Assembly (NCBI GenBank): GCA_038200305.1
Contig: JBBPYD010000169.1
Location: forward strand, 5,469-69,468
Length of the DNA stretch: 64,000 bases
Reading direction: 5' to 3'
Source of the DNA: JANXXV01 sp038200305
GTDB lineage: Bacteria > Acidobacteriota > Terriglobia > Bryobacterales > Bryobacteraceae
The position numbers and the translations under genes are program-made. Below the pieces are notes generated by a model, which saw nothing but the letters and a program-made list of their open reading frames with translations, did not search any database and was not told where the DNA came from. Positions 1 through 8,746 of this stretch are shown piece by piece. Positions within the stretch are counted from its first letter, which is position 1. The number at the start of each line of letters is the position of its first letter.

Positions 1-546
1 CATCGGCTTGCGATTCAACAGTACTGGGATCCATTCGATTCCGGTGGTCTTCGGCGGCTCCACGTCCTTCGGATAGAGCAGGTGTGCCTTCGCGATGTTC
101 ACTTCGAACCGCATCGCCGGCTTGTCGCCAACCGCTTCCATGGAGTAAATGGTCTGCATCGGAACCTGCACCATCGATCCCTTGGTGGCGACAAAGGAGT
201 CCTGCCCTTCGATATCGAACTTGACTTGCCCGTCCATGATGACCCACCATTCGCGCGTATCCGGGTGGAAACGGCGGCCAACTTTCTCTCCGGGCGCCAT
301 GGCAATGTATTCGGCCTTCAGATGATCGTCGTCCACCACCACTTGCCGCCACGAGTTTTGCCCTTTGTGCGCCGCCTTCACATCCGCCAGTTTGGTGTGC
401 GGCTTCATGGGCGCCTTCCATATGGTCTTGGCGTCCGGCTTGGGAGCCCAGGAAGGTTCTTCTTTCTGCCGTTGCTGTCCCACTGCCCAGCAACATATTA
501 AGGTGAGGGGGGCCCCACCGGCTATAACGATTTTTTGGATTCTCAT
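1..546 (-). CDS. Secreted cupin-domain protein, C-terminus outside window
   Basis: An open frame of 182 codons runs from ATG at 546 off the left edge. The N-terminus (MRIQKIVIAGGAPLTLICCW) looks like a signal peptide. The central part carries a cupin-like beta-barrel pattern: KVGRRFHPDTREWWVIMDG, with a possible metal-binding His-x3-Glu arrangement, then KFDIEGQ and a later GSMVQVPM strand. This resembles small cupin proteins that bind a metal or small ligand; the substrate cannot be told. The start codon directly abuts the stop of the upstream amidohydrolase (TAA at 549-547, then ATG), so the two are probably co-transcribed and translationally coupled. Being partial, family assignment below cupin level is not possible. 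Confidence 0.75.
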   Translation of the reverse strand, partial: MRIQKIVIAGGAPLTLICCWAVGQQRQKEEPSWAPKPDAKTIWKAPMKPHTKLADVKAAHKGQNSWRQVVVDDDHLKAEYIAMAPGEKVGRRFHPDTREWWVIMDGQVKFDIEGQDSFVATKGSMVQVPMQTIYSMEAVGDKPAMRFEVNIAKAHLLYPKDVEPPKTTGIEWIPVLLNRKPM

Positions 547-1866
547 TTAATTCGCCTTATTTCCTGCAATGAATACGGTTTCAAGAGTGCGCGTGTTTTT
601 AATGTTGTCGAGCGGATTCTTTCCAAGCACGATGAGGTCCGCCCACTTCCCTGCCTCCAGCGTGCCAAAGTCTTTCGATACGTTTAGGAACTCAGCGGAG
701 TTCTTCGTCGCCGCCTGAATCACCTGCATCGGCGTGAGTCCGGCATCCACCATCAGTTCCATTTCCCAGTGCTCAAAGTAGCCGGGAAAGCGCGCCGGCG
801 GGCCGGTGTCCGTGCCAAAGCCATACTTCACGCCAGCATCGGCAAGCCTCTTCAGATTCTTCTTCGCCGTCTCCAGAAATGCAGGATACTGCGCGAAATG
901 AGGATCGGCCGTGATGCTCTTCCGGTATTCGGGGCTCTTCAGCGTAGTAATCACTTTGGGCGAAACCGACCGCGTGAAAAACGGATCGTTGTAGAATGCC
1001 TGCGGCTCGGCGTAAATAAAGGTGGAGATCTCCCGCGTCAGCGTCGCGGCCTGCTGCCATGCCCCGTGTTTCTTCATGCTGGCAATCAGTTCGGCGTCCA
1101 CCGGTTTATCGCGCACGCTATGGCTCAGTCCGTGAAGTCCGGCATCAACCAGCTTCTTGACGTCATCGAGATAAAACACATGCGCGACGGTGTTCAGATT
1201 CTTCGCGCGGGCTTCGTCGATAATCGCCTTGGAGAGTTCAATCGGAATCTTGGGATAAGCGCCCAAGTGGTCGTCCACCCAGATCTTGATGACGTCTACG
1301 TTCTTCGCCGCATCCTCATCCACGTCTTTCTTCGCATCGGCGGGAGTGGCAACTTCGTAGGGGACGCCCTTCATGCCCTGCGCCTTGGTGGGATAGCCAT
1401 TCACGCAGGTGAATCCCCGGCCAGCGGTGTAGATGCGGGTCATGGTTGGACGCCCGGCGCGTTGTTCCGCCCGGACCTTAAACGCGAGATCGTTATCGGT
1501 GCCCATGCTGAGCACCGAGGTGACTCCATATGAGGCGTAAAGCTTCAGGTTCTTCTCAAGATTCGCGCGCGTGAAGTTCTTCGGGTCCTGCACAAGGTCA
1601 ATCGTATTGCCAAGGTGCCCGTGAAGATTAATGATGCCGGGCATGATGAACTTGCCTGTAAGATCTGTGGTTGTGGCGCCTGCTGGAGTTTTAAATCCAG
1701 CTTTCGGACCGGCATATGTGATGCGTCCGTTATCGATCGCCATCACGGCATCGGGAATCGGCTTCCCTCCTTTGCCATCGATCAGAGTGAAATTTTGAAG
1801 GATCTTTACTTCTGCGAATGCATTGACAGTTGACAGGAGTGCAACCATCGTTAAAACAGCTCTCAT
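547..1866 (-). CDS. Secreted amidohydrolase family protein (imidazolonepropionase-like)
   Basis: A 439-residue metal-dependent hydrolase of the amidohydrolase superfamily. An N-terminal signal peptide (about residues 1-18, ending NAFA) suggests periplasmic location. The TIM-barrel metal motif HGH is at residues 82-84 (NLHGHLGN). A lysine in DVIKIWVDDH (around 195) is a candidate carboxylated or metal-bridging residue. Histidines follow in VAHVFY and GLSHSV, and the catalytic Asp lies in GTDTG (about 352). C-terminal ADLIVLGKNPLDNI is typical of the family's beta-sandwich. Such enzymes cleave C-N bonds of cyclic amides, dipeptides or related compounds; the substrate is unknown. It is the first gene of a two-gene operon with the cupin protein. 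Confidence 0.88.
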   Translation of the reverse strand: MRAVLTMVALLSTVNAFAEVKILQNFTLIDGKGGKPIPDAVMAIDNGRITYAGPKAGFKTPAGATTTDLTGKFIMPGIINLHGHLGNTIDLVQDPKNFTRANLEKNLKLYASYGVTSVLSMGTDNDLAFKVRAEQRAGRPTMTRIYTAGRGFTCVNGYPTKAQGMKGVPYEVATPADAKKDVDEDAAKNVDVIKIWVDDHLGAYPKIPIELSKAIIDEARAKNLNTVAHVFYLDDVKKLVDAGLHGLSHSVRDKPVDAELIASMKKHGAWQQAATLTREISTFIYAEPQAFYNDPFFTRSVSPKVITTLKSPEYRKSITADPHFAQYPAFLETAKKNLKRLADAGVKYGFGTDTGPPARFPGYFEHWEMELMVDAGLTPMQVIQAATKNSAEFLNVSKDFGTLEAGKWADLIVLGKNPLDNIKNTRTLETVFIAGNKAN

Positions 1867-1924
1867 GTTGAAGCGTTCCCTCCCGGAATTGGGGATTCTA
1901 TCACAGCGTTGCTATGATCCAGGT

Positions 1925-2788
1925 ATGTTTAGCCGCCTTTCGATGGTTCTGTTGCTCTTCTCATCGGTGATTTTCGCTGCACCCAGGATGAAAGCGTTGA
2001 TCGTGGACGGGCAAAACAATCACAATTGGCAGCAGACTACGCCGGTTCTGAAAAAGCTGCTTGAAGAGACCAAGCTATTTCAGGTGGAGGTGGCGACATC
2101 CCCGGCCAAGGGTGCGGACATGAGCGGATTCAAGCCCAATTTCGCGGCGTATCGAGTAGTGATCTCGAATTACAACGGAGACCCTTGGGCGGCGGCTACG
2201 AAAGAGGCGTTTGAGAAATTCGTGCGCGAAGGCGGCGGGTTTGTCTCCTACCATGGCGCGGACAACTCATTCCCGGAATGGAAAGCGTATAACCTAATGA
2301 TCGGACTGGGGGGCTGGGGCGAACGAAATGAGAAGGACGGTCCCATGGTTCGTGTGCGGAATAACGAGGTGGTGCTGAACGATCGGCCTGGCCCCGCCGG
2401 CCATCACGGCGAACGCCACCCGTTCCAGGTGAAAACGTTTGAGACGAAAGATCCCATCATGTCGGACCTGCCGGTTGTCTGGATGCACGCGGCCGACGAG
2501 CTATACGACAGCCTGCGTGGACCCGCGCAGAACATGAAGCTGTTGGCAACCGCGTTCTCCGATAAGTCGACCGGAGGCACCGGAGAAAATGAGCCGGCGC
2601 TGTTCACCATTGCCTACGGAAAGGGGCGCGTGTTTCATACCACGTTAGGGCACGGCACGGAAGCGATGAAATGCGTAGGTTTCATCACCACGCTGCAGCG
2701 TGGCGCCGAGTGGGCCGCGCGTGGAACTATTACGCAGAAAGTGCCGAAGGATTTTCCAGGCCCCGACACCGTCAGCTTGCGGCAGTAA
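1925..2788 (+). CDS. ThuA-domain protein, secreted
   Basis: The chosen ATG at 1925 gives 287 residues starting with a good signal peptide (MFSRLSMVLLLFSSVIFAAP); the longer frame upstream overlaps the divergent amidohydrolase start. The mature part is a ThuA-like fold related to glutamine amidotransferases: KALIVDGQNNHNWQ at the N-terminus, a strand VVISNYNGDPW, then GGGFVSYHGADNSFPEW and a C-terminal YGKGRVFHTTLGHGTEAM. ThuA proteins were first linked to trehalose use, and related domains occur in many secreted acidobacterial and planctomycete proteins, often with sugar-active enzymes. The biochemical activity is not established. It is divergent from the amidohydrolase with only 58 bp between start codons. 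Confidence 0.85.
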   Translation: MFSRLSMVLLLFSSVIFAAPRMKALIVDGQNNHNWQQTTPVLKKLLEETKLFQVEVATSPAKGADMSGFKPNFAAYRVVISNYNGDPWAAATKEAFEKFVREGGGFVSYHGADNSFPEWKAYNLMIGLGGWGERNEKDGPMVRVRNNEVVLNDRPGPAGHHGERHPFQVKTFETKDPIMSDLPVVWMHAADELYDSLRGPAQNMKLLATAFSDKSTGGTGENEPALFTIAYGKGRVFHTTLGHGTEAMKCVGFITTLQRGAEWAARGTITQKVPKDFPGPDTVSLRQ

Positions 2789-3167
2789 AGCGGCGCTTCT
2801 TTCTATTTGGATTTCTTGCCGGCCTGTTCGTATGTTTCAAATCCTTCGTTGCCCAGGAACTTGCCATCCTGTAGGTGTTCGGGCAGAGCGGATGAGAGAA
2901 GACCGTGGGTTCGTCCACCGACGGGTAGGTGATGCCGTCCACGCTCATGCCGCCGGCCAGATGTCTGATACGTTTTGCAGTCTCGTGATCCGTGCACGAG
3001 TATCGCCGCTCAAGCCCAGCGCGTGCTGAGCCGCCGAAGGCAGATTTGGACGGTCCGCCGCAGCCATACTTCACTGCCCGGCCAACCGGAATGTGAATTT
3101 CGGTGCAATGGCCCCAGATCGTTTGCCGTCTTCACTTACTTCCACTTGGGCTATGGAGTAATGACCG
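2789..3167. other. Gap with a possible decayed minus-strand gene
   Basis: No intact gene fits these 379 bases. On the minus strand two frames look protein-like in succession. One reads EIHIPVGRAVKYGCGGPS and later GGMSVDGITYPSVDEP. Another, in a different frame, ends cleanly with FLGNEGFETYEQAGKKSK and a TAG stop at about 2803. This pattern fits a frameshifted or truncated gene remnant, but I do not recognise the family and it could be chance. Confidence 0.3.
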
Positions 3168-4574
3168 TCAGGTCTTCGGGGAACTGTTCACCGGGCGATC
3201 CACCGGGAACTCCGCGATGCTGCGTCCGAACGCGAAATCAAGCGTCCAATCGAGCAGAATTCGAAAGCGCTGGGCCGTGCCTGGCATCTTCGATAGATAA
3301 ATCGCCCGCCACATAGCCCATGCTAAAAATCCCGAGAAGTGGTGTCCGTAGATTTTGGCGACGCCCGAGTGTCTTCCAACCAGGGCGAGTTCCCCAATCG
3401 GTTCGTAGATGAACGGCTTCGGCGTTTGTCCTCGTAGAATAGCGACGATATTCTGTGCGACCAAAGCGCCTTCGCGTGTGGCATTCTGGGCAGTGGGTGC
3501 ATAGAAGCCGTCCGATCCCTGCTTGGGAACTTCAGCGCAATCGCCAAGCGCCCAGACACCGGGATGATCCGGTATGGCGCAGAATTCATCCACCACGATC
3601 CCGCCATGGTGTCCACGTTTGCAATCGAGCTTTTCTACTAAAGGATTCGGTGTAATTCCTCCGGCCCAAATAAGAGTCCTGGCCGGAATGCGCTTCCCGC
3701 CTTCCAATTCCACGTAGTTCCCGGTTGCATGGGTGATCTTCGTTTTCAACAACACCTCGACGCCACGCTGCTCCAGCTTCTTTTGCGCGAAGGACGCCAG
3801 ATCCGGACTGAGCTCGGAGAGAAGACGGTCAGTCGTCTCGATAATCAGAGCGCGGATATCTTCAGGCGAAATATTTGGATAGTCATGGACGCTCTCTCTG
3901 GCCAGATCGTTCACAGCGGCCATGGTCTCCACGCCCGTATAGCCGCCGCCCCCGACTACGAACGTGAGGATTTCACGGCGAACCTCCGAGTCCTTCTCCC
4001 AATGCGCCTGCTCCAGGGATCTGATGACACGATTGCGAATTGCGGTGGCGTGGGCAACGCTCTTAATGGAGAGAGAATGCTCTTCAACTCCAGGAATTCC
4101 ATGGAAGTTGGGCACGGATCCTAGAGCGATTACAAGGTGGTCGGCTTTCAATGTGCGCTTGCTTGCGCCATCTGGCCCAATATCCAGAACTACAGACTTT
4201 TTCTTGAGATTGATGTCATCGGCTTGCCCCTGCTCAAAGGTGATTCGCGGTGACAGCCTGCGTGGAGGCACCACGATGTGTTCCGGACCGAGTTCGCCTC
4301 CCGCAACCTCAGTGAGCATGGGAGTGAACAGCAGGAAGTTGTTCTGATCGACTAAGCTAATCTGCCCATCCCGATCGCCGGGAAGGAGCTTCGCGAGTTC
4401 CTGCGCGACGTTGACGCCAGCAAAACCGGCCCCGAGAATAACGATCTTTTGGTTACGGCGCAGATGCCGGTTCCTCTTGCGGATCTCCGATTCCTGCCAC
4501 AGTTTCCATCCTAATAGAGCGCCACCAATACTGGCTCCGGCTACGGCGATTGTTCGCGTCTTCGACCATGCCAT
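3168..4574 (-). CDS. ndh: Type II NADH:quinone oxidoreductase-like flavoprotein
   Basis: A 468-residue FAD-dependent pyridine nucleotide oxidoreductase. It begins with a hydrophobic segment (IAVAGASIGGALLGWKLW, residues 9-26) that may anchor it to the membrane. The FAD dinucleotide-binding loop ILGAGFAGVNVA is near residues 46-57. A second Rossmann loop for NADH, VVGGGGYTGVE, is around 205-216. The FAD-contacting WALGDCAEVP lies near 340. The arrangement and lack of redox-active disulfide motif fit NDH-2, which passes electrons from NADH to quinone without pumping protons. It has no obvious operon partner: the epimerase gene upstream on the same strand ends 22 bp before it. Confidence 0.87.
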   Translation of the reverse strand: MAWSKTRTIAVAGASIGGALLGWKLWQESEIRKRNRHLRRNQKIVILGAGFAGVNVAQELAKLLPGDRDGQISLVDQNNFLLFTPMLTEVAGGELGPEHIVVPPRRLSPRITFEQGQADDINLKKKSVVLDIGPDGASKRTLKADHLVIALGSVPNFHGIPGVEEHSLSIKSVAHATAIRNRVIRSLEQAHWEKDSEVRREILTFVVGGGGYTGVETMAAVNDLARESVHDYPNISPEDIRALIIETTDRLLSELSPDLASFAQKKLEQRGVEVLLKTKITHATGNYVELEGGKRIPARTLIWAGGITPNPLVEKLDCKRGHHGGIVVDEFCAIPDHPGVWALGDCAEVPKQGSDGFYAPTAQNATREGALVAQNIVAILRGQTPKPFIYEPIGELALVGRHSGVAKIYGHHFSGFLAWAMWRAIYLSKMPGTAQRFRILLDWTLDFAFGRSIAEFPVDRPVNSSPKT

Positions 4575-4596
4575 ACTATACCTCCACGTTGGGACC

Positions 4597-5694
4597 TCAT
4601 GTTACGAACAGTTCGCACCGCACCGCCCACGTCACCTGCCGGCCCGGATCGAGGATGACCATGCCGGTGGGCGTACCGGGCGGCCAGACCGCACTGAATG
4701 GGTCGGCCCAGTTGAATTGAGGTTCCACAACCACAAATGACTTGTTAGGCGGCGAGTACACCTGCAGAGCCTCGACCGATGGCGACAACGCGGTGAGGCG
4801 CACGCCATAGTGAGCTGCCGGGTCAAGGATCTCAATTATGGTGCGACCGTCGGGCGTCTTCCGCAGATCGACAAAGCCGTCATCGAAATATAAAGACCCG
4901 AGAGTCGCTCCCTCGAGCGCGGTAAAATCATAGGGTGTCCCGGCTACGGTTTGTCCGGTTGGAAAAACATCGTCGTAGTTGTTGACCAGAACGCGCCGGT
5001 GAGCTGGCAGATGCAGGCGGGCTTGTTCGCGGCGCTTGCTGGGCAAGGCGAAATAGGGATGCCAGCCGATGCCAATGGGAAGTTGCTCGGCACCTTGCTC
5101 AAGAGCGGCGTTCCGGGTGGTAACCGAAAACTCGACCGACTCGGAGCGAAGCGCCGCCTCTACCCTGATTTCCGTTTTCAACAGCCAGTAGCCTTCAAAA
5201 TCGCCCGCGTCCAGCGTGGCCGTCACGTGCTCATCGCTCCGCTCAACAACGTCCATCTTCGAGGCGAGAATCAATCCGTGCATCGCGCACTTTTCCGCAC
5301 CGGGATGCTTTCCGTGCCAGTCCGCCGGAAGCCGGACATCGCGGTTCAGGATCTTGGTTTCGATGGTGCAGCCATCCGGCAGCAGACGTCCCCGAATCCG
5401 GTTCGCAAATGGAACCAGCAATGCTCCGCCAAAGCGGAAGGAATGGACTCCCATGAAGTCGTCCGGGCCGCCGTTTAGTGGTTGCGCGGCTTCTTCCAGC
5501 GGAGGCGAAGCGAGCATGTCAAACTCGCCCAGACCGGGAAAAGAAGCTCGGATCTGAAAAACGTTCATGCCGCGGCCGGGCAGCAGCGTGACTTCGAGAA
5601 ACTCCGGTGCTGTTCCGTCCGAGGTTTTCTGGCGGCGCAGAACTACGGGCGGCAGCCCACCAACCAGCGGAGAGTTTTCCGCGCTTATTGACAT
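4597..5694 (-). CDS. Aldose 1-epimerase family protein
   Basis: A 365-residue galactose-mutarotase-like protein, start taken as ATG at 5694 (MSISAENSPLVGG). This start overlaps the stop of the upstream glycosidase by 10 bp, pointing to coupled translation; a start at 5736 would overlap much further. The family beta-sandwich is recognisable from GMNVFQIRASFPG, HSFRFGGALLVPFANRIRG and the catalytic His region IGIGWHPYFALP, with SVEALQVYSPPNKSFVVVEPQFNWADPF near the C-terminus containing the likely catalytic Glu. It interconverts alpha and beta anomers of free sugars. As the last gene of the SDR-GH1-epimerase operon it would equilibrate sugars released by the glycosidase. Confidence 0.87.
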   Translation of the reverse strand: MSISAENSPLVGGLPPVVLRRQKTSDGTAPEFLEVTLLPGRGMNVFQIRASFPGLGEFDMLASPPLEEAAQPLNGGPDDFMGVHSFRFGGALLVPFANRIRGRLLPDGCTIETKILNRDVRLPADWHGKHPGAEKCAMHGLILASKMDVVERSDEHVTATLDAGDFEGYWLLKTEIRVEAALRSESVEFSVTTRNAALEQGAEQLPIGIGWHPYFALPSKRREQARLHLPAHRRVLVNNYDDVFPTGQTVAGTPYDFTALEGATLGSLYFDDGFVDLRKTPDGRTIIEILDPAAHYGVRLTALSPSVEALQVYSPPNKSFVVVEPQFNWADPFSAVWPPGTPTGMVILDPGRQVTWAVRCELFVT

Positions 5695-6884
5695 ATCTGC
5701 AGGACGCCGCTCTCGGTCGGAAGCGTCTTCCGCCATTGGCCGATCAGCTTCTTATATGCGTGGCCAACGGGACGTATCTTGCGATCAAGATCGCACAGGC
5801 CGAGCGGATTTACGGTGCCGTTATCTTCCCGAAGCGCCGTATCCCAGTCCACTTGATCCTGAAGGCTATACCACGTGAACCCAAGCAGAGGCACTCCGTC
5901 CTGCTTCAGCTTATGAACGTTGGCCCACTCCTTCTGAAGCCACTTCACTGCATCCGGTTCCGGGTAATTGGTCTCGGTATGCATTACCGGCAGGCGGTAA
6001 CGTTGGAAATACTGGCTTGTGATCGGATAGTAGCCGAAGATTTCTTGGCCGGCAGGCGAAATACTGCCATCGGCATGGACCAGGCTTTCATTCGACTCGT
6101 AATAGTCGTTCCCCATCACGCACCTGCTTTTCACATGGTGGCCCAAAAACCACTGGTACTCATCGGCGGTCATGCCGTTATCGAGCAAGTATTGGTACAT
6201 GCTGACGTTAATATGATGGCCGTAAGTCAGGTCCAGCGCCAGGAACCGCTTCTCATTAAACGTGCGCGCATGTTCTTCGGAATCGGGGTCTTCGGGATGG
6301 AAGTACTGGGTGGATTCGCTCTGGATAAAAATCGCATCCGGGCGTTGCTTTAAGATGGCGTGCATCGCCATCACGTTGGCCTGGCAAAGGTGCTTGAGAG
6401 CGGTGACGAAAGCCTTCTCCGACTTCAACTGCTCATTCCACCAGCCGAATCGTGCCGAAAACGTGGCCGCGATAAAAATTTCATTGACCGGGGTGTAAAA
6501 CCGGATCCATGGGAAGCGAGTGACGAACGCCTGGACGAACTCAACGAACAGCTTGGGCCAATCGGGGTTTTGAAAATTTCCAAGCCAATCTGGCAGGCCG
6601 AAATGGCACAAATCGGCGATTGGCGTGACCTTCTGCGCATGAAGAGCGTTGAAGGTCTCATCGGTGAAGCCCCAGTCGTATTTTCCTGGACCGGGGTTGG
6701 CGGAAAAGTAAGGCGGACCGTAGCGGAGATATTCGATTCCAAGCTCATCGAGCAGACGGAAGTCGTCGCGCCAATGTTGATAGTGCTTCGTCTTGGCCAA
6801 CTCATCCTGACGGATTTTCTTTCCCTTCCATTCAATGGTTGGGTAGCTGTTCTCAATGCCGGTGGCGAACATGAATTGCGCCAT
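5685..6884 (-). CDS. Family 1 glycoside hydrolase-like enzyme, cytosolic
   Basis: A 399-residue TIM-barrel glycosidase without a signal peptide. The acid/base motif is TPVNEI at residues 131-136 (Glu135); classical GH1 enzymes have T-x-NEP here, so the proline is replaced. The nucleophile region reads HTETN (Glu305) in place of the usual TENG, followed by the typical HKLKQDGVPLLGFTWYSL. Substrate likely a beta-glycoside, identity unknown. It is shorter than the usual 440-480 residues of GH1. A close paralogue lies at 39067-40263 on the same strand. It sits 14 bp after the SDR gene and overlaps the epimerase, forming a small sugar operon. Confidence 0.85.
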   Translation of the reverse strand: MAQFMFATGIENSYPTIEWKGKKIRQDELAKTKHYQHWRDDFRLLDELGIEYLRYGPPYFSANPGPGKYDWGFTDETFNALHAQKVTPIADLCHFGLPDWLGNFQNPDWPKLFVEFVQAFVTRFPWIRFYTPVNEIFIAATFSARFGWWNEQLKSEKAFVTALKHLCQANVMAMHAILKQRPDAIFIQSESTQYFHPEDPDSEEHARTFNEKRFLALDLTYGHHINVSMYQYLLDNGMTADEYQWFLGHHVKSRCVMGNDYYESNESLVHADGSISPAGQEIFGYYPITSQYFQRYRLPVMHTETNYPEPDAVKWLQKEWANVHKLKQDGVPLLGFTWYSLQDQVDWDTALREDNGTVNPLGLCDLDRKIRPVGHAYKKLIGQWRKTLPTESGVLQICQ

Positions 6885-6898
6885 GTGGAGTATCCTTA

Positions 6899-7630
6899 TT
6901 AAAGAATGTCCAGCCGGCCGCCATCGACCGTAAGATTGGTTCCAGTGATAAAGCGGGCTTCGGGCGCGGCGAGAAAGCAGATAGCTGCGGCGATGTCTTC
7001 CGGTTTGCCGATGGCGCCTTTCACTTTTTCAACGCCGCTCTTAACATTTGGATTATTCCAGAGCATCGGCGTGTCAACGGCTCCGGGAGCAACACAGTTG
7101 ATCCGGATCTTTTTCGAAGCAAGCTCCTCGCTGAAGCCTCGGGTGAACGCTTCCATACCTCCCTTCGAGGTGGCGTAAGGGACTACGTTCTTTGTCGTTT
7201 CATAAGCGTGGACGGAACTGATGTTGACGATGGCGCTGCCTTGCGGCATGTGCGGCACCGAATATTTACAGAAAAAGAAGACGGAGCGCAGATTCACGTT
7301 CAGAACCCTGTCGAAGTCTTCGTCGGGCAAGTCGAGAATCGGTTTGAAGGTCATCATCGCGGCGTCGTTGACGACGACATCGATCTTTTTCCATTTGTCC
7401 ACGGCGGTTTTTATCGCGGCCTTGATTTCATTTGGATCGCCGATGTCGCACTTGGCGAAGACGGCCTCTCCTTTTGCCTGAACGATTTCCTGGACGGTCT
7501 GGTTGCCGTGCTGATCGTTTATATCCACCACCAGCACCTTCCCTCCTTCATGTGAGAACTGCTTACAGGCCGCCTTGCCGATGCCCGAACCTCCTCCGGT
7601 CACAATGCAAACCTTATCCGTGAAACGCAT
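6899..7630 (-). CDS. SDR-family NAD(P)-dependent dehydrogenase
   Basis: The ATG at 7630 is preceded by a strong Shine-Dalgarno sequence (AAAGGAGCAAGG), so this start is preferred over the longer frame. The 243-residue product is a classical short-chain dehydrogenase: cofactor loop TGGGSGIG, an Asp at the end of beta-2 (VVDIND) favouring NAD, the NDAA variant of NNAG, catalytic Ser in NISSVHAY and YATSK as the YxxxK pair, ending ITGTNLTVDGGRLDIL. Such enzymes oxidise or reduce sugar alcohols and related compounds. It is the first gene of the operon with GH1 and aldose epimerase, so a sugar substrate is a reasonable guess. Confidence 0.9.
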   Translation of the reverse strand: MRFTDKVCIVTGGGSGIGKAACKQFSHEGGKVLVVDINDQHGNQTVQEIVQAKGEAVFAKCDIGDPNEIKAAIKTAVDKWKKIDVVVNDAAMMTFKPILDLPDEDFDRVLNVNLRSVFFFCKYSVPHMPQGSAIVNISSVHAYETTKNVVPYATSKGGMEAFTRGFSEELASKKIRINCVAPGAVDTPMLWNNPNVKSGVEKVKGAIGKPEDIAAAICFLAAPEARFITGTNLTVDGGRLDIL

Positions 7631-7819
7631 CCTTGCTCCTTTCGTTCTGTTGAGGCCTTGCAAAACCGAAAGCTCAGAGTGAGCTTCCATCAACCTTACA
7701 AATAGGTAGACCAAGCTCGATCCCACCCGGTTTCACCGGTGGGACAGTGTAGCCAATTTTTCCCGGTTACTAACGCTTTCCATGCCGGGAAATAAACCTC
7801 TAATCATTAAAGCGGCTCC

Positions 7820-8746
7820 ATGCAGATCAGCACCTTCGACCCTCAATCTCCGCAAGCACACGGGATCGCCAGCTTGTTCGTGTTCACGCTGGCCGTATGC
7901 GCGGTGATATTCATTCTGGTTACCGGGCTGGTCTTCTATTGCGCATACCGCTATGGCAGTTGGTCTCAGTACGTCGAACCGCCGGCCAATTTCGGAAATC
8001 AAAAACTCGAAATCACCTGGACCGTAATTCCTCTGCTGATCCTGTTGGTTCTTTTTGGATTAACGTGGACCACGATGAGTGCCGTCGATCCCCCACCGGC
8101 TTCGCAACCCGATGTCGTCATTACCGGCCGCCAGTGGTGGTGGGATGTGGAATATCCCAGGTCTGGCGCGGTGACCGCGAATGAGGTTCATTTACCCGTG
8201 GGGCGGAATTTCTCAATTCGAGTGCAAAGCGGGGATGTGATTCACGACTTCTGGGTTCCGCAGTTAGGCCGCAAGATGGATGCGGTCCCCGGACTCCAGC
8301 GGCACATTTGGATCAATGTGGACCAGCCCGGAACCTACCTTGGAGCATGTGCCGAGTATTGTGGAGCGCAACATGCCTGGATGCGCTTTCGCGTGATCGG
8401 TGACCCGATTGAAAAGTTCGATTCGTGGCAGAAGCACGAAGCAGAACCGGCGCGGAGCTCGCTGGGCGGACAGGCGGAACTTGGCGCGCAACGATTTCAG
8501 GAGCTTACTTGCGTAAATTGTCACGCCATCAGAGGCACTGGCGCCAAGGAGCACATTGGACCCGACCTGACCCACATGGCCAGCCGCAAAATGCTTGCGG
8601 CTGAGCGTCTAACAAATACGCCGGAACACCTTTCCAAGTGGCTGAAGAATCCCGGAGCGGTCAAACCCGGAACCAAGATGCCCAACCTGCAACTGGCCGA
8701 AGCCGATATCACTTCGCTTACCGCTTATCTGGAGTCTCTGCAATGA
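7820..8746 (+). CDS. coxB: Cytochrome c oxidase subunit II with fused cytochrome c
   Basis: A 308-residue subunit II. Two transmembrane helices occupy about residues 16-43 and 66-86. The CuA domain follows with ligands His142, Cys177, Glu179, Cys181, His185 and Met188 (CAEYCGAQHAWM). A C-terminal class I cytochrome c is fused, with CVNCH heme attachment at 231-235 and a likely axial Met287 in KMPNL. This is the caa3-type layout, in which electrons enter through the fused heme and pass to CuA and on to subunit I. It opens the respiratory operon; its TGA overlaps the start of coxA as ATGA. No cleavable signal peptide is obvious. Confidence 0.96.
   Translation: MQISTFDPQSPQAHGIASLFVFTLAVCAVIFILVTGLVFYCAYRYGSWSQYVEPPANFGNQKLEITWTVIPLLILLVLFGLTWTTMSAVDPPPASQPDVVITGRQWWWDVEYPRSGAVTANEVHLPVGRNFSIRVQSGDVIHDFWVPQLGRKMDAVPGLQRHIWINVDQPGTYLGACAEYCGAQHAWMRFRVIGDPIEKFDSWQKHEAEPARSSLGGQAELGAQRFQELTCVNCHAIRGTGAKEHIGPDLTHMASRKMLAAERLTNTPEHLSKWLKNPGAVKPGTKMPNLQLAEADITSLTAYLESLQ

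Noticed and set aside
7722..7743. Hairpin CCCACCCGG ... CCGGTGGG between the SDR and coxB genes
   Set aside because: Stem has a bulge and lies between divergent genes, so it cannot be a terminator for either; no supported role.
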